Shown here one piece after another: positions 21,518 through 29,711 of a stretch of DNA of 32,423 nt; positions within the stretch are counted from its first letter, which is position 1, and every line of letters begins with the position of its first letter. The translations under genes and the position numbers were made by a program. Below the pieces are notes generated by a model. That model worked only from the letters and a program-made list of their open reading frames with translations. It ran no database searches and had not been told where the DNA came from. The DNA lies in NCBI GenBank assembly GCA_023334545.1, contig JAADVB010000214.1:1-32423 (forward strand), given 5' to 3'. Source of the stretch: Salisapilia sapeloensis (lineage: Eukaryota > Oomycota > Peronosporomycetes > Peronosporales > Salisapiliaceae).

Positions 21518-22353
21518 TTAACTACGCGATCGGCTCGAGCTGCGGCTACGACTGCTGTAGCTACGGCTACGGCTGCGGCTACGGCGATTGTTGTCTCTCG
21601 GCCGACTGCGACTATTGCTGCGACTGTAGCTGCGACTACGACTGCGGCGGCGGCGGAACGGCGACGGACTGCGGCGCCGACCGCGGTGGGCTGGCGACCG
21701 GCTTCTGGACCGGCTACGTGGCCGCGACCGCGAGCGGGAGGCAGATCGCCGGCGCCGACGGAATGGCGATGCGGCTCGGCGGTTATTGCGCGCGTTTACA
21801 TTCCGACGGTTGTTCACGGGTGACCGTCTAAAGTTGCGTCGCGCGGGCGAACGCTGGCGACTGCGACTGCGATCTCGGGTTGCAGGAGCTGCCTGATTCG
21901 CAGCTTTTGTCTCGACATTCTTGGCGTCGCGCACGCGTAGCTTTTTACCATCTAGCCATCCGTCGTTCATGTGCTCCAAGGCCGCTTGGCTCTGTTCCTT
22001 CGTGTCAAAGTGAAGGAGAGCAGCGCGCGAGGCTGGTGGGTCGGTGCTGGCCGCCTCGGCCCACGCGACGTGCATCACCGGCGCGAACTTACCAAAGACT
22101 TCCTTGAGGTGGTCCACATTCACATTGCTATTCTTTGTATGAGGATTTTATATCGAAAGGAAGAAGGCTTTACAAGGTACCGAGTGAGGTTCTCGACACG
22201 GAGGCGGAAGCGGCCGGTGGGGCTAGTGTCTTTGGCATCGCTATTACGCCGGGCTGGTGGCGAGCGTGACCTAGATGGGCTCGATGGACTGCGACTGTGG
22301 CGACTGCGTGGTGCAGGGGAGGCCGAGCGCGACCTGGACCTGGAGCGAGCCAT
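21518..22353 (-). CDS. SR-type splicing protein with one RRM, RNPS1-like
   Basis: Exon 1 (22353-22181) and exon 2 (22127-21518) join across a 53-base intron to give 260 residues. The N-terminus is a short RS region (residues 1-40). One RRM follows at about 50-125: RNP2-like RVENLTRNV, which spans the splice junction, DHLKEVFGKFA, then RAALLHF in the RNP1 position and HMNDGWLDGKKLRV at the end. The rest is a long RS/RG domain with many SR and RS dipeptides. The arrangement and the LTRNV...DHL wording match RNPS1, a nuclear splicing activator and exon-junction-complex component, although RNPS1 itself is longer. RS-domain codons create striking but spurious cysteine-rich frames on the plus strand. 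It shares its promoter with the divergent gene at 22509. Confidence 0.88.
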
Positions 22354-22396
22354 CGACCTTTTGGCTCTTTGCGATTTAGTGTTGCGAGGTGCTGTG

Positions 22397-22484
22397 CCTT
22401 GATTGGGTCGAAATGAAACTTTAGGACGGTTTTAGTACAAAATAGAGGACCAGTGTTTTATCGTGTAAATGACCCAATCAAAGG
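22397..22484. promoter_or_regulatory. Mirror-image CCAAT boxes in a bidirectional promoter
   Basis: The 155-base gap between the SR-protein ATG (22353) and the next ATG (22509) contains CCTTGATTGGGTC at 22397-22409 and GACCCAATCAAAGG at 22471-22484, reverse complements of each other apart from one extra A. Each carries a CCAATCA core, the NF-Y consensus. Each lies 100-131 bases upstream of the start it would face. Confidence 0.65.
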
Positions 22485-22508
22485 CCTTTGGCGGACACGA
22501 ACTCAGAC

Positions 22509-23903
22509 ATGACCAAGCGGAAGAGCTCCGAGATCGAAACCGAGGCATCTCGATATCTCCAGACGCACGCCGAGAAGCTTGTACGAACTCAGGAAGAGCA
22601 AATAGCTACCTATGAAGCTGTAGGCCAAAATCTACGTCGATCCTATAGTGCTACATTGGATAAAGACGCTTTGATGGCCATGGACCAATTGGTCCAGACA
22701 CTAAGCGAGTATCGTGCCATTGGCGCTGGGAGAACGGGGGATGCATGGCGAGCTCTGGTCACGAGCATTAAATCTGTAGATGCATTAGTACCAACGCTAG
22801 ATGCGCATCATCCCCACAACTCGATCCGAGCTGCATCCAAGTCCATTCGCAAGCTCCGACGTTCCGTCGAGACGCTCATCGAGACAAAAGACGGGAAGAA
22901 AATGAAGCCTTCCATCCGTTCCGAGCCGGCATTGACGCTCGGAGAGAACCAGTGGCTCCCGCGGCTCCTCACGCACCTCCACGCGTGTCTCCCGAGTGAG
23001 GCGGCGTACGGCGCGAACATCTCGCACGGCCTCCGCGCCGTCCATAAACAGGTTCTAAATAATAATCTCTTTTCCTATCTCCAAGTCGTTTACACTGCGC
23101 CTCCAAGCGGCACGCTCCGGATCTCTCCATCGCCCAAGCTCTTGGACTTGGCGTGGCACATGCGGGGGTACCTCGACCACTTGTGCACGTCCGCGCCGCA
23201 GGAGCCAAAGGAGCTTGAGCACTCGTTAAAGCAGATGCACATGGTGTGTATATCGTTCCACGAGCTCGTGCTACACCTGTACGGCCTCGCGATGCGCAAG
23301 GCCGATCGGGACGAGACCTGGCAGAGGCTCAAGCAGCGCGCGGAACAAGCGGTTAAGCACGACATCGAGCAACGGCAATACCTCAAGGAGCATGCGCCGT
23401 GGCTCGAGTCCGGCAGTACGCTCTTGCGCCGCACGGTGTACGCCAGCACCAGCCTCGCGGTGTACGTAGCGGCGCACTGGCAGTCCCACGCAGACGTGTC
23501 CGGCACGAGTCCTCTCGCGGGCGAACCGTACGTCTTGGGCGATCGAAGGGACCTCGCTGCGGCGAAAGACGAGATCCTGTGCGCCATGGACGATAGTAAG
23601 CTCGGGACGGAGGCCTTCACCGGCATGTCCATCGAAGAGGTCGGAAAGCTCGAGGAGTCCGTCAAGCGCTCTCTGCGAATGTTTGTCGACGCCGCCGTGG
23701 AGAATACGTGGGCCGAGTGGGTCCAACGTTTCCGTGACCAGCCTCCACCAGCACGTAGCTGGCGCGACCAGGAACGCGCGATGCTGTCGGTGGGCGACAT
23801 GGTCGATGGCTCCAGGCGCAAGTCCAAGAAAGCCAAGCTCAAGAAAGCCAAGTTCCACGCGCCGACGCGTGTGCAGATCGAGCGACCAAGACAACAAGAC
23901 TAG
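22509..23903 (+). CDS. Unidentified helical protein with lysine-rich tail
   Basis: One exon encodes 464 residues from the first in-frame ATG at 22509; the frame extends upstream only to a TTG. The protein is predicted from its residue pattern to be almost wholly alpha-helical, with heptad-like Leu, Glu and Lys spacing near residues 10-60 and no signal peptide or transmembrane segment. The final 35 or so residues contain repeated KKAKLKKAKF-type basic clusters that look like a nuclear or nucleolar localisation signal. I do not recognise a family. A nuclear or ribosome-biogenesis role is possible only from that tail and from pairing with an SR-protein gene. It converges on the RING-Tubby gene with 118 bases between stops. 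An out-of-frame ATG at 22469 could act as an upstream ORF. Confidence 0.8.
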   Translation: MTKRKSSEIETEASRYLQTHAEKLVRTQEEQIATYEAVGQNLRRSYSATLDKDALMAMDQLVQTLSEYRAIGAGRTGDAWRALVTSIKSVDALVPTLDAHHPHNSIRAASKSIRKLRRSVETLIETKDGKKMKPSIRSEPALTLGENQWLPRLLTHLHACLPSEAAYGANISHGLRAVHKQVLNNNLFSYLQVVYTAPPSGTLRISPSPKLLDLAWHMRGYLDHLCTSAPQEPKELEHSLKQMHMVCISFHELVLHLYGLAMRKADRDETWQRLKQRAEQAVKHDIEQRQYLKEHAPWLESGSTLLRRTVYASTSLAVYVAAHWQSHADVSGTSPLAGEPYVLGDRRDLAAAKDEILCAMDDSKLGTEAFTGMSIEEVGKLEESVKRSLRMFVDAAVENTWAEWVQRFRDQPPPARSWRDQERAMLSVGDMVDGSRRKSKKAKLKKAKFHAPTRVQIERPRQQD

Positions 23904-24021
23904 TTAACACGCAAAAGTAGTGTACATTTCCCATCCTCCATCTCTACTCCCGTTCTACGACGCACACTGGTCTCATGTAAAATATGCAAAGCACATGCTA
24001 ATAGTACTCGAAGTCTCTCTC

Positions 24022-25656
24022 CTAGTCGAACGTGACGAGGTGCGAGTCCATGCTGCTAAGCGCAATGGCGAACGCCTGCGCCGGTGAAAACGGATGCGCA
24101 TAGTCCATCGAGTACACTTGCCGGTCCTGTGTCCGACCGAAAAGCATGAGCGTCTTGTCCATGTCGTCTGGGTGCGACAGCAAAAAGTTCTTGACGGACG
24201 CCGCGGCGACACGTCCACCAAAGTCCAGGCAGTACGCCTCCAGCGACTCGATCCACACCGGCGGCTTGTTCATCAAGTGCACGGCGCGAGCGGGGTCCGG
24301 CCGCTCGACCTGCGCGAGCATACTGTCGTCCTTGTGCTCTGGTGCCCAGGCGTCGGCTACCCAGCTCGGCTCTCCGTCGACGCTGCTGTCGACGTCCTCG
24401 AGAGCGTGCACGAGCGGGAGCGCGACACGCATCTGTCGTGGTGACTTGCCGAACGTCGCGGCGTATTGGACGGCACCGGCCTCGGTCGGCGTACTGTCCG
24501 TCGTGTTGTACAAGGTGTACTGGGACCCCATGTAGTTCTTCTCGAGCCGCGCGACTTGCAGGTCACTCTCGTTGTTACTGTCTTCCGGAGACGCGCCAGC
24601 GTAAATGCTAAAGCTCACGGACATATCGTACTGTCGGCGACGCACCGCCGTGCACAGCAGTACGTGCGTGTCTTGCGTGTATAGCTCGTAGTGTCCGCCG
24701 CCTCGCGTGCGGATGTAGCACTGGCTCACGAGCGCCTGGGGTGGCGCCGGTGCCATGAGGAACTGTGTGAGTCGTAGCGGGCTGAGTCGAGCCCGCGCTA
24801 GCAGGCGCGAGCGTAATTCGACGTCAGCGGGTGCTGGTGGCTCCTGTGGAGCTTGGTCGCACGCGCCGACGTGATCATCAAGCGCCGCCTTGCGCATGAC
24901 GACGGAACAGTAAGGGCACTGGACCTTGACTTCGTTCGCCATGCGCTGGGCGTGTCGCGCCGGCACGAGCTTAGTGTGTGTGATCTCGTTGCGGCACATG
25001 GGGCACGAGCCACGGTCGTTGACCCATCGCTCGATGCAGTCGCGGCAGAAGATCTGGCCGCAGCACGAGGCTTCCGTCGCATTCGTGAAGACTTCCTGGC
25101 ACACGGCGCACTCGAGCATCCGTCGCGTGTTCTCCGCGGCCTCAAGCTGTTCGTCGCGCGGAATCGGATCCGACGGCGCGAACGCGACGGACGAGACCAG
25201 ATTGGACGCTGCGAGTGCCGATGCGGCCGTGCGCTGACCATACTGGCGCGATTTCAGCGCCGAGTGCATTTCGAACAGCATGTCGACAACGTCGGAGACG
25301 CTTCGCGAGTTGCTCGGCTCGCTCTCGGCCTCGGGTTCCTCCTGCGGCATGTCCGATGCCTCGTCCATTTGGTTATCAGACTCACTGAATCGAGCCGTCG
25401 GTGCCATCTCCTCTGCGTTGGCAGTGGTTTGAGGGAGCGGTGTGGAGGATCCAAAGAGGTCGACGATGCCTTCGCCGCGCTGGGCGAAGCGCGAGCCGAC
25501 TTCGATGTCCATGGCGAGTCGCGAGGACTGGGACCGGTTGGTCGGTGACAATAGCAAGAGCTCGCTAAGTGACCGCGTCTGGTGCAGTCTTTCGGTGGAC
25601 TTTGGCGCCGTGACGACGCGGAGTCGGCGAGCGTATGGATGGTGCTGGGCTTGCAT
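24022..25656 (-). CDS. RING - zinc finger - Tubby domain protein, probable E3 ubiquitin ligase
   Basis: One exon encodes 544 residues from the ATG at 25654-25656; the frame opens 11 codons earlier only at a TTG. After an acidic, Ser-rich N-terminal region (about 50-175) comes a C3HC4 RING finger at about 183-222, opening CAVC and closing CPMC, with CCGQIFCRDCI between. A second zinc-binding CPYC...H...C unit of TRAF/Sina type lies at about 247-266. Residues about 294-544 match the Tubby C-terminal domain: CYIRTR, VARLEKNYMGSQYTLYN, KPPVWIESLEAYCLDFGGRV, ASVKNFLL, LMLFGRT and the terminal AFAIALSSMDSHL. Tubby domains bind phosphoinositides and carry cargo to cilia; RING domains recruit E2 enzymes. 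A membrane-tethered ligase is the natural inference. All eight RING ligands appear present. Confidence 0.93.
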   Translation of the reverse strand: MQAQHHPYARRLRVVTAPKSTERLHQTRSLSELLLLSPTNRSQSSRLAMDIEVGSRFAQRGEGIVDLFGSSTPLPQTTANAEEMAPTARFSESDNQMDEASDMPQEEPEAESEPSNSRSVSDVVDMLFEMHSALKSRQYGQRTAASALAASNLVSSVAFAPSDPIPRDEQLEAAENTRRMLECAVCQEVFTNATEASCCGQIFCRDCIERWVNDRGSCPMCRNEITHTKLVPARHAQRMANEVKVQCPYCSVVMRKAALDDHVGACDQAPQEPPAPADVELRSRLLARARLSPLRLTQFLMAPAPPQALVSQCYIRTRGGGHYELYTQDTHVLLCTAVRRRQYDMSVSFSIYAGASPEDSNNESDLQVARLEKNYMGSQYTLYNTTDSTPTEAGAVQYAATFGKSPRQMRVALPLVHALEDVDSSVDGEPSWVADAWAPEHKDDSMLAQVERPDPARAVHLMNKPPVWIESLEAYCLDFGGRVAAASVKNFLLSHPDDMDKTLMLFGRTQDRQVYSMDYAHPFSPAQAFAIALSSMDSHLVTFD

Positions 25657-25885
25657 TGGTACTCTTGGAAGGTGGGGAGTCGGGAGCAAGTCGCCAAATG
25701 TGGTCGTCTATAGCATCGATCGGTAGGGGGAGAGATGCGCATGCTGCAATCGAACGACGCTACACTTGGTCAATGTATGTTCGTACCCTCCTGATATCCC
25801 TTCCATCTCGCGTGGTGGCAGGAGACGATGGTCCATTAAAACGGCGACATGTCCGCTCGCGAGCAGGATGGCTGGACGTCCTCGA

Positions 25886-26380
25886 CTAGTTGAGGGCGAG
25901 GACGTCCTGGGCGCCGGTAGTACGCTCAAGTTGCCTGATAGAGGTACCTGATAAAGTGCTGAGGACGAGCGAAGTAGGTGGTAGCGTTTTTCGCATTTGC
26001 TTCCCGACGACCGGCAGTTGGGATGGAGGGACGCAGAGTACCACGGCGTGGGCGCTCCGGCACACGTCGCTATTGTTCGACACGCGTTGCACGAGTTTGC
26101 CCAGATCTGGTCGACCGAGCCACGGCTTGTCCGGGCTCCGGGTGGAGATACTGAGACTTGAAGGCGGATACTCGTGCAAAAGTAGCGTCTCGATGATCGT
26201 AGTCCCGATGAAGCCACAGCCGAGGATCGTGACTTGCGCGATCTGTCTCTCTTCGAGGATACGGAGACATTTCATAGACATGTCTTGAGCCACCTGGTGC
26301 CGACGGTCGTACAGCTCGTGGATCCGACGCGGCAATCGGTTGACGTCCATCAACTCGGGCCGGACATTCAACGCTTCCAT
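25886..26380 (-). CDS. NOXRED1/P5CR-like NAD(P)-binding protein, short form
   Basis: A 164-residue frame begins at the ATG at 26378-26380. It has a Rossmann fold start VTILGCGFIGTTI (glycine motif G54-x-G56-x-x-G59), then SLSISTRSP, the usual cofactor-phosphate contact region, and VVLCVPPSQLP. This pattern is closest to NOXRED1, the oxidoreductase domain protein related to pyrroline-5-carboxylate reductase. The frame ends right after the Rossmann half; the C-terminal dimerisation domain expected in P5CR and NOXRED1 (roughly another 100-150 residues) is not found in the remaining 229 bases before the RING-Tubby start. It may be a genuine solitary domain, a truncation, or a gene with an exon I failed to see. 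Its ATG is only 18 bases after the stop codon of the upstream Aim32-like gene. Confidence 0.75.
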   Translation of the reverse strand: MEALNVRPELMDVNRLPRRIHELYDRRHQVAQDMSMKCLRILEERQIAQVTILGCGFIGTTIIETLLLHEYPPSSLSISTRSPDKPWLGRPDLGKLVQRVSNNSDVCRSAHAVVLCVPPSQLPVVGKQMRKTLPPTSLVLSTLSGTSIRQLERTTGAQDVLALN

Positions 26381-26398
26381 GTTCTTAATCGAATGTAT

Positions 26399-27476
26399 TT
26401 ATAGTGCTTCCTCTACGGTCGTTTTTAATGCATCTACTTGCTCTCGTTTATCTAAACCCATTCGACCTCGCCAGTGGCTAGCTAGTCGCAGCGGCGCTTG
26501 ATCCTCGACAGCTTCTATTAACGCGTCTGCCTCCTCTTTCGAGTTGATGAGACCAAACCAGTCGCCGCTCGGGTACGCTACCACTGCTCAAGACCATTAC
26601 ATACTGGAAGAAGGTATAGAAGGAGAGAACACATACCGTTACCGGCGTGGCGGTGGCCTCCATAATGGCTGGAAGCCCACAACTGGATGTCTCGATGGCC
26701 TTGGTCGATGGTCTCTTGGAGCCACGACAGGAGCTTTGGGCCTTGGCACGCACACCGAAAGTCGCGATTCGCGTGTGCACATATGAGCAAGTGGGTTGAG
26801 GTATCTAGGTTGGAGTACGCCAGGTTTCTACAAGTGGTGAGTGGCGTGGCAGTCGGTCGGAAGGAAGGAAGCGTACTCGTCCTGTAGCGTCTGTTCCATG
26901 CTTTTGCTTTCGTTCGCGACAGTGTGTACGATGGATGTGACTAGTTTACATTAGCTATAGCTTTGGTCATGTCTAGCGCAAAGTCTACTTTGGTCTGGAC
27001 GGATGTCGTGGATGCGAAGGAGATCGGGGAAGACCAAGACGTCATGTGCCGTTTTGCTCATGGCGGAGGAAGAGGGTGGATACGATTGCATGGCCGTGAT
27101 ACGCACATGGCTCGTTCGTAGACTACCACCTCGTTCCTTTTCGACACTTTCGAGCACCTAGGGAAGACGTCAAGTGGGACTCGGCGCATGACATGGAAAT
27201 TTGGACCTGGGCGTAGGTTGCTAGGATGTGGTCCGACTGCTCCAATTTCTTTGGCCAGCGGGCTGGGTCACCTGTCTCGTCCACGATTGCTATATGACGG
27301 TTGTAGTACTATGGTCATGTGAAGGAATGGTCATTTGGATCGATGATGGGCAAGTGTACCGGTACAGAGCCTTCGATGGCTTGTGGCTGGTCTTTGGACG
27401 TCGTAGCTACATTCCGAACCCAAACATTGCCGGGGCGTGAAAGAGCTGGAGAACGGATCAAAGAGCGTTGGAGCAT
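26399..27476 (-). CDS. Mitochondrial thioredoxin-like [2Fe-2S] protein, Aim32/Apd1 (sucrase/ferredoxin-like) family
   Basis: Six exons join in frame: 27476-27360, 27308-27207, 27157-26989, 26940-26877, 26827-26637 and 26583-26399, with introns of 51, 49, 48, 49 and 53 bases, giving 275 residues. The start MLQRSLIRSPALSR, basic and without acidic residues, resembles a mitochondrial presequence. Family features are YYNRHIAIV and WPKKLE (about 40-63), DVLVFPDL (about 112-119), ICAHANRDFRC with cysteines 167 and 176, SHYGGHRHAGN with histidines 205 and 209, then YPSGDWFG and HWRGRMGL. The Cys-x8-Cys and His-x3-His pairs are the known cluster ligands of Apd1/Aim32, where the cluster is bound by two Cys and two His. 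A third cysteine, 178, is nearby. Donors GTCCAA and GTAGAC are unusual, so individual boundaries are less sure than the family call. Confidence 0.82.
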
Positions 27477-28151
27477 GAGTACTGAGGTGAATGCCGAAAT
27501 GACGGAGCAGATCGTCGGAATGCCTCGAAAAGGGGTCAAAAGACCATCATCAAACGCGGTGATTGGATAAATTCGCGTGCTCTGTCCTAGAAAGTTCAAG
27601 GATTAGCATATATGTTACTGAAGTGAAGGATATATTAATTATTGAGACTATGTCTTTAATAACATATACGTAACTGTGGTTGAAAGAGAATGACTTGCAT
27701 GTCTATCTACTATCGATCTATTATACAAGAGTAATCTCTTCGTGGTCGAATTATCGGTTACTAGATTACCACGATGGGTGTCAGTAGTCAAGTGCTTTCA
27801 TTGTAATATCTCTAGCAATGATACGAATGAAATACCATTCGTTTATCGTTCATGAACGTATTCGAAATGTATCTACTATCATGAACGTCGGTTAGAATGT
27901 GCATCTCTTGAGAATGTACATCTTGTTTTTTGATAGGATGGAAGCACTCAAACGAAACTCCTATCTAGCTCTAGCTCTAGATGCTTTGAAGGATGTATCC
28001 AGTCCGCTATGCAGTCTACTAGACACAAGAGGAACTAGATAAGTAAAAGATAATGAGAAGATAAGAGCGAAATACAAGTTTAATTGAAAACACTTTTGAT
28101 TGAAAGGTATACGCATGGGAAGCGAATGCCCCTAAATGAGAACGAGTAGTT
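27477..28151. other. Intergenic region between Aim32-like start and permease stop
   Basis: These 675 bases hold no open frame with recognisable similarity. Contents include a perfect 12-base palindrome CGTTCATGAACG at 27847-27858 with a partial copy TCATGAACGT at 27879-27888, and a triple CTAGCT-type run near 27963-27980. The region must contain the Aim32-like promoter and the permease 3' end. Confidence 0.5.
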
Positions 28152-29711
28152 TTACGCATAACCAGTCGGAGTCTTCCTGCCTTCACCCTTCTCTGAGTCT
28201 CGTAGGATACGGTCGATGTCACCATGTCCGAGGTGCATCGCTTGCTCCACATCGTCGTCATGAGCCACGTCAAACTCCTTGCCACGGTTCTCCGGGCCGA
28301 TTAACATCAAGAGCGAGACTGTGGCGAAGACGATGGCCATGAAGATGCAGATGACGTTGCCGTACTCGAAGCGATCCACTCCATCCTTTGGCGGCAGTGG
28401 GAAGCTCTCGCCAAGACTTGATTCGATGGTAGACGAGGCCGAAGCGATCAGAGTACCAAGCTGGTAGGACGTGCCGACGATAAAGGTGCTGTAGGACGGT
28501 GGCGAGAGCTCCATGAGGTGGATTGGGATGACGCCCAGCGCGCCTTGTACAGCGAACTGCTCGAAGAAACTGACTGCCACCACGCCATCGTTCTTGATGT
28601 AGCCGTACGGGTAGAGCAGTGCCGCGCCCAAGATGCACATGGTAATGATACTGAGACGACGACCGAAGACCTGCGAGTAGTAGCCCACGACGGCGCCACC
28701 TGTAATGGCACCCAGGTTGGCGATCACCTGCGTCACGGTCACTTGGTCCGGAGTGAATTGGAGCTGGTTCTCGAGCATCGTCGGGTATAGGTCCTGGGAC
28801 CCGTGGCTCATGAAGCTGACGGCACCCATGAGGATCACCATGTACATGAGCAGGAGCCAGTGGCGACGCATGACGACTTTGCCTTCTTCCCAGAACGCTT
28901 TGCCGACGTTTTCGCTCGAGGCCATGACGCGCTGGCGCTGCTGATAGACCTTGGTCTCTGGTAGGCAAAGACGGAAGATGATGATGAGGATGGGAGGGCA
29001 GGCGCCGAACCAGTAGAGAGGTCTCCAGCCGTGGGACGTCGTATTCACGAGCGCTCTGGCGAAAATGACAGCGAGGAGGTACCCGAACGGATACCCTTGC
29101 TGGAAGATACCGGAGAGGAGACCACGCGCGGCAGGTGGGCAGTCCTCGAGGGCGGTAGCAGCGGCGTTACCGTAGAGTCCGCCCATGGCAATACCGAAGA
29201 GCGCGCGGATGGCGAGGAACTGCTCGTAGGTGGTGCAGAAGCCCGTGAGCAGCTCCAGGACGATGAAGAGGATGTTGTTCACGACGAACGGCCACTTGCG
29301 TCCCCATCGATCGGACGCAAGGCCGAACGTGATAGATCCGACAGATCGGAGCATGAGTACGAGTGAGATACCCCACGTGATGTCCGTGTTGCTGCGTCCA
29401 AAGTCTTTCGCGAGGTCGGACACGGTCATGGAAACCGTGAAGAAGTCGAATCCGTCCCACGTCCAGCCTGCAAAGGCGACGAGGAAGAACATCCACTGCT
29501 GCTTGTTGAGGAGTCCCAGCAGCTTGATCGGGTTTTGCACCTTGGTCATCGGCGGCTTGAGCGTCGAGATCCGCGTGCGGAAGTACTCGCCGGGACTAGA
29601 TGCTTCGGACGCGAAAGGGCTCACGTCAGCCTTGGTAGCATACTCCGTCTGGGTCGTGGGCGTGCTGACGTGCTGATAGTCGCTATCGACGTCGTGCTTG
29701 GGGTCTACCAT
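28152..29711 (-). CDS. JEN-type monocarboxylate/proton permease (MFS)
   Basis: One exon encodes 519 residues from the ATG at 29709-29711. About 12 hydrophobic segments start near residue 72 after a hydrophilic N-terminus. The MFS loop signature is DRWGRKWP (134-141). The JEN signature region is FMSHGSQDLYPT at 300-311, with the key His 303, Gln 306 and Asp 307 present. The yeast JEN motif begins with Asn, written NxxSHxSQDxxxT; here that position is Ser (299). Jen1-type proteins import lactate, pyruvate and related acids with protons across the plasma membrane. The family is best known from fungi and related SHS carriers also occur in bacteria. Yeast Jen1 is about 616 residues, so this one has a shorter N-terminus. 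A CCAAT box lies 32-39 bases before the ATG. Confidence 0.88.
   Translation of the reverse strand: MVDPKHDVDSDYQHVSTPTTQTEYATKADVSPFASEASSPGEYFRTRISTLKPPMTKVQNPIKLLGLLNKQQWMFFLVAFAGWTWDGFDFFTVSMTVSDLAKDFGRSNTDITWGISLVLMLRSVGSITFGLASDRWGRKWPFVVNNILFIVLELLTGFCTTYEQFLAIRALFGIAMGGLYGNAAATALEDCPPAARGLLSGIFQQGYPFGYLLAVIFARALVNTTSHGWRPLYWFGACPPILIIIFRLCLPETKVYQQRQRVMASSENVGKAFWEEGKVVMRRHWLLLMYMVILMGAVSFMSHGSQDLYPTMLENQLQFTPDQVTVTQVIANLGAITGGAVVGYYSQVFGRRLSIITMCILGAALLYPYGYIKNDGVVAVSFFEQFAVQGALGVIPIHLMELSPPSYSTFIVGTSYQLGTLIASASSTIESSLGESFPLPPKDGVDRFEYGNVICIFMAIVFATVSLLMLIGPENRGKEFDVAHDDDVEQAMHLGHGDIDRILRDSEKGEGRKTPTGYA

Noticed and set aside
21133-21831. Plus-strand frame rich in Cys, Tyr, Gly and Asp, resembling a keratin-associated or metal-binding protein
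   Set aside because: It is the complement of RS-domain codons in the SR-protein gene, which explains the whole pattern.
25708-26217. 169-residue minus-strand frame overlapping the NOXRED1-like gene
   Set aside because: Ser/Arg-rich overlapping frame without motifs; the neighbouring frame carries the Rossmann signature.
26828-26854. A 27-base intron ending at CCTAG in the Aim32-like gene
   Set aside because: Too short to splice; the 49-base intron 26828-26876 keeps frame and fits the family better.
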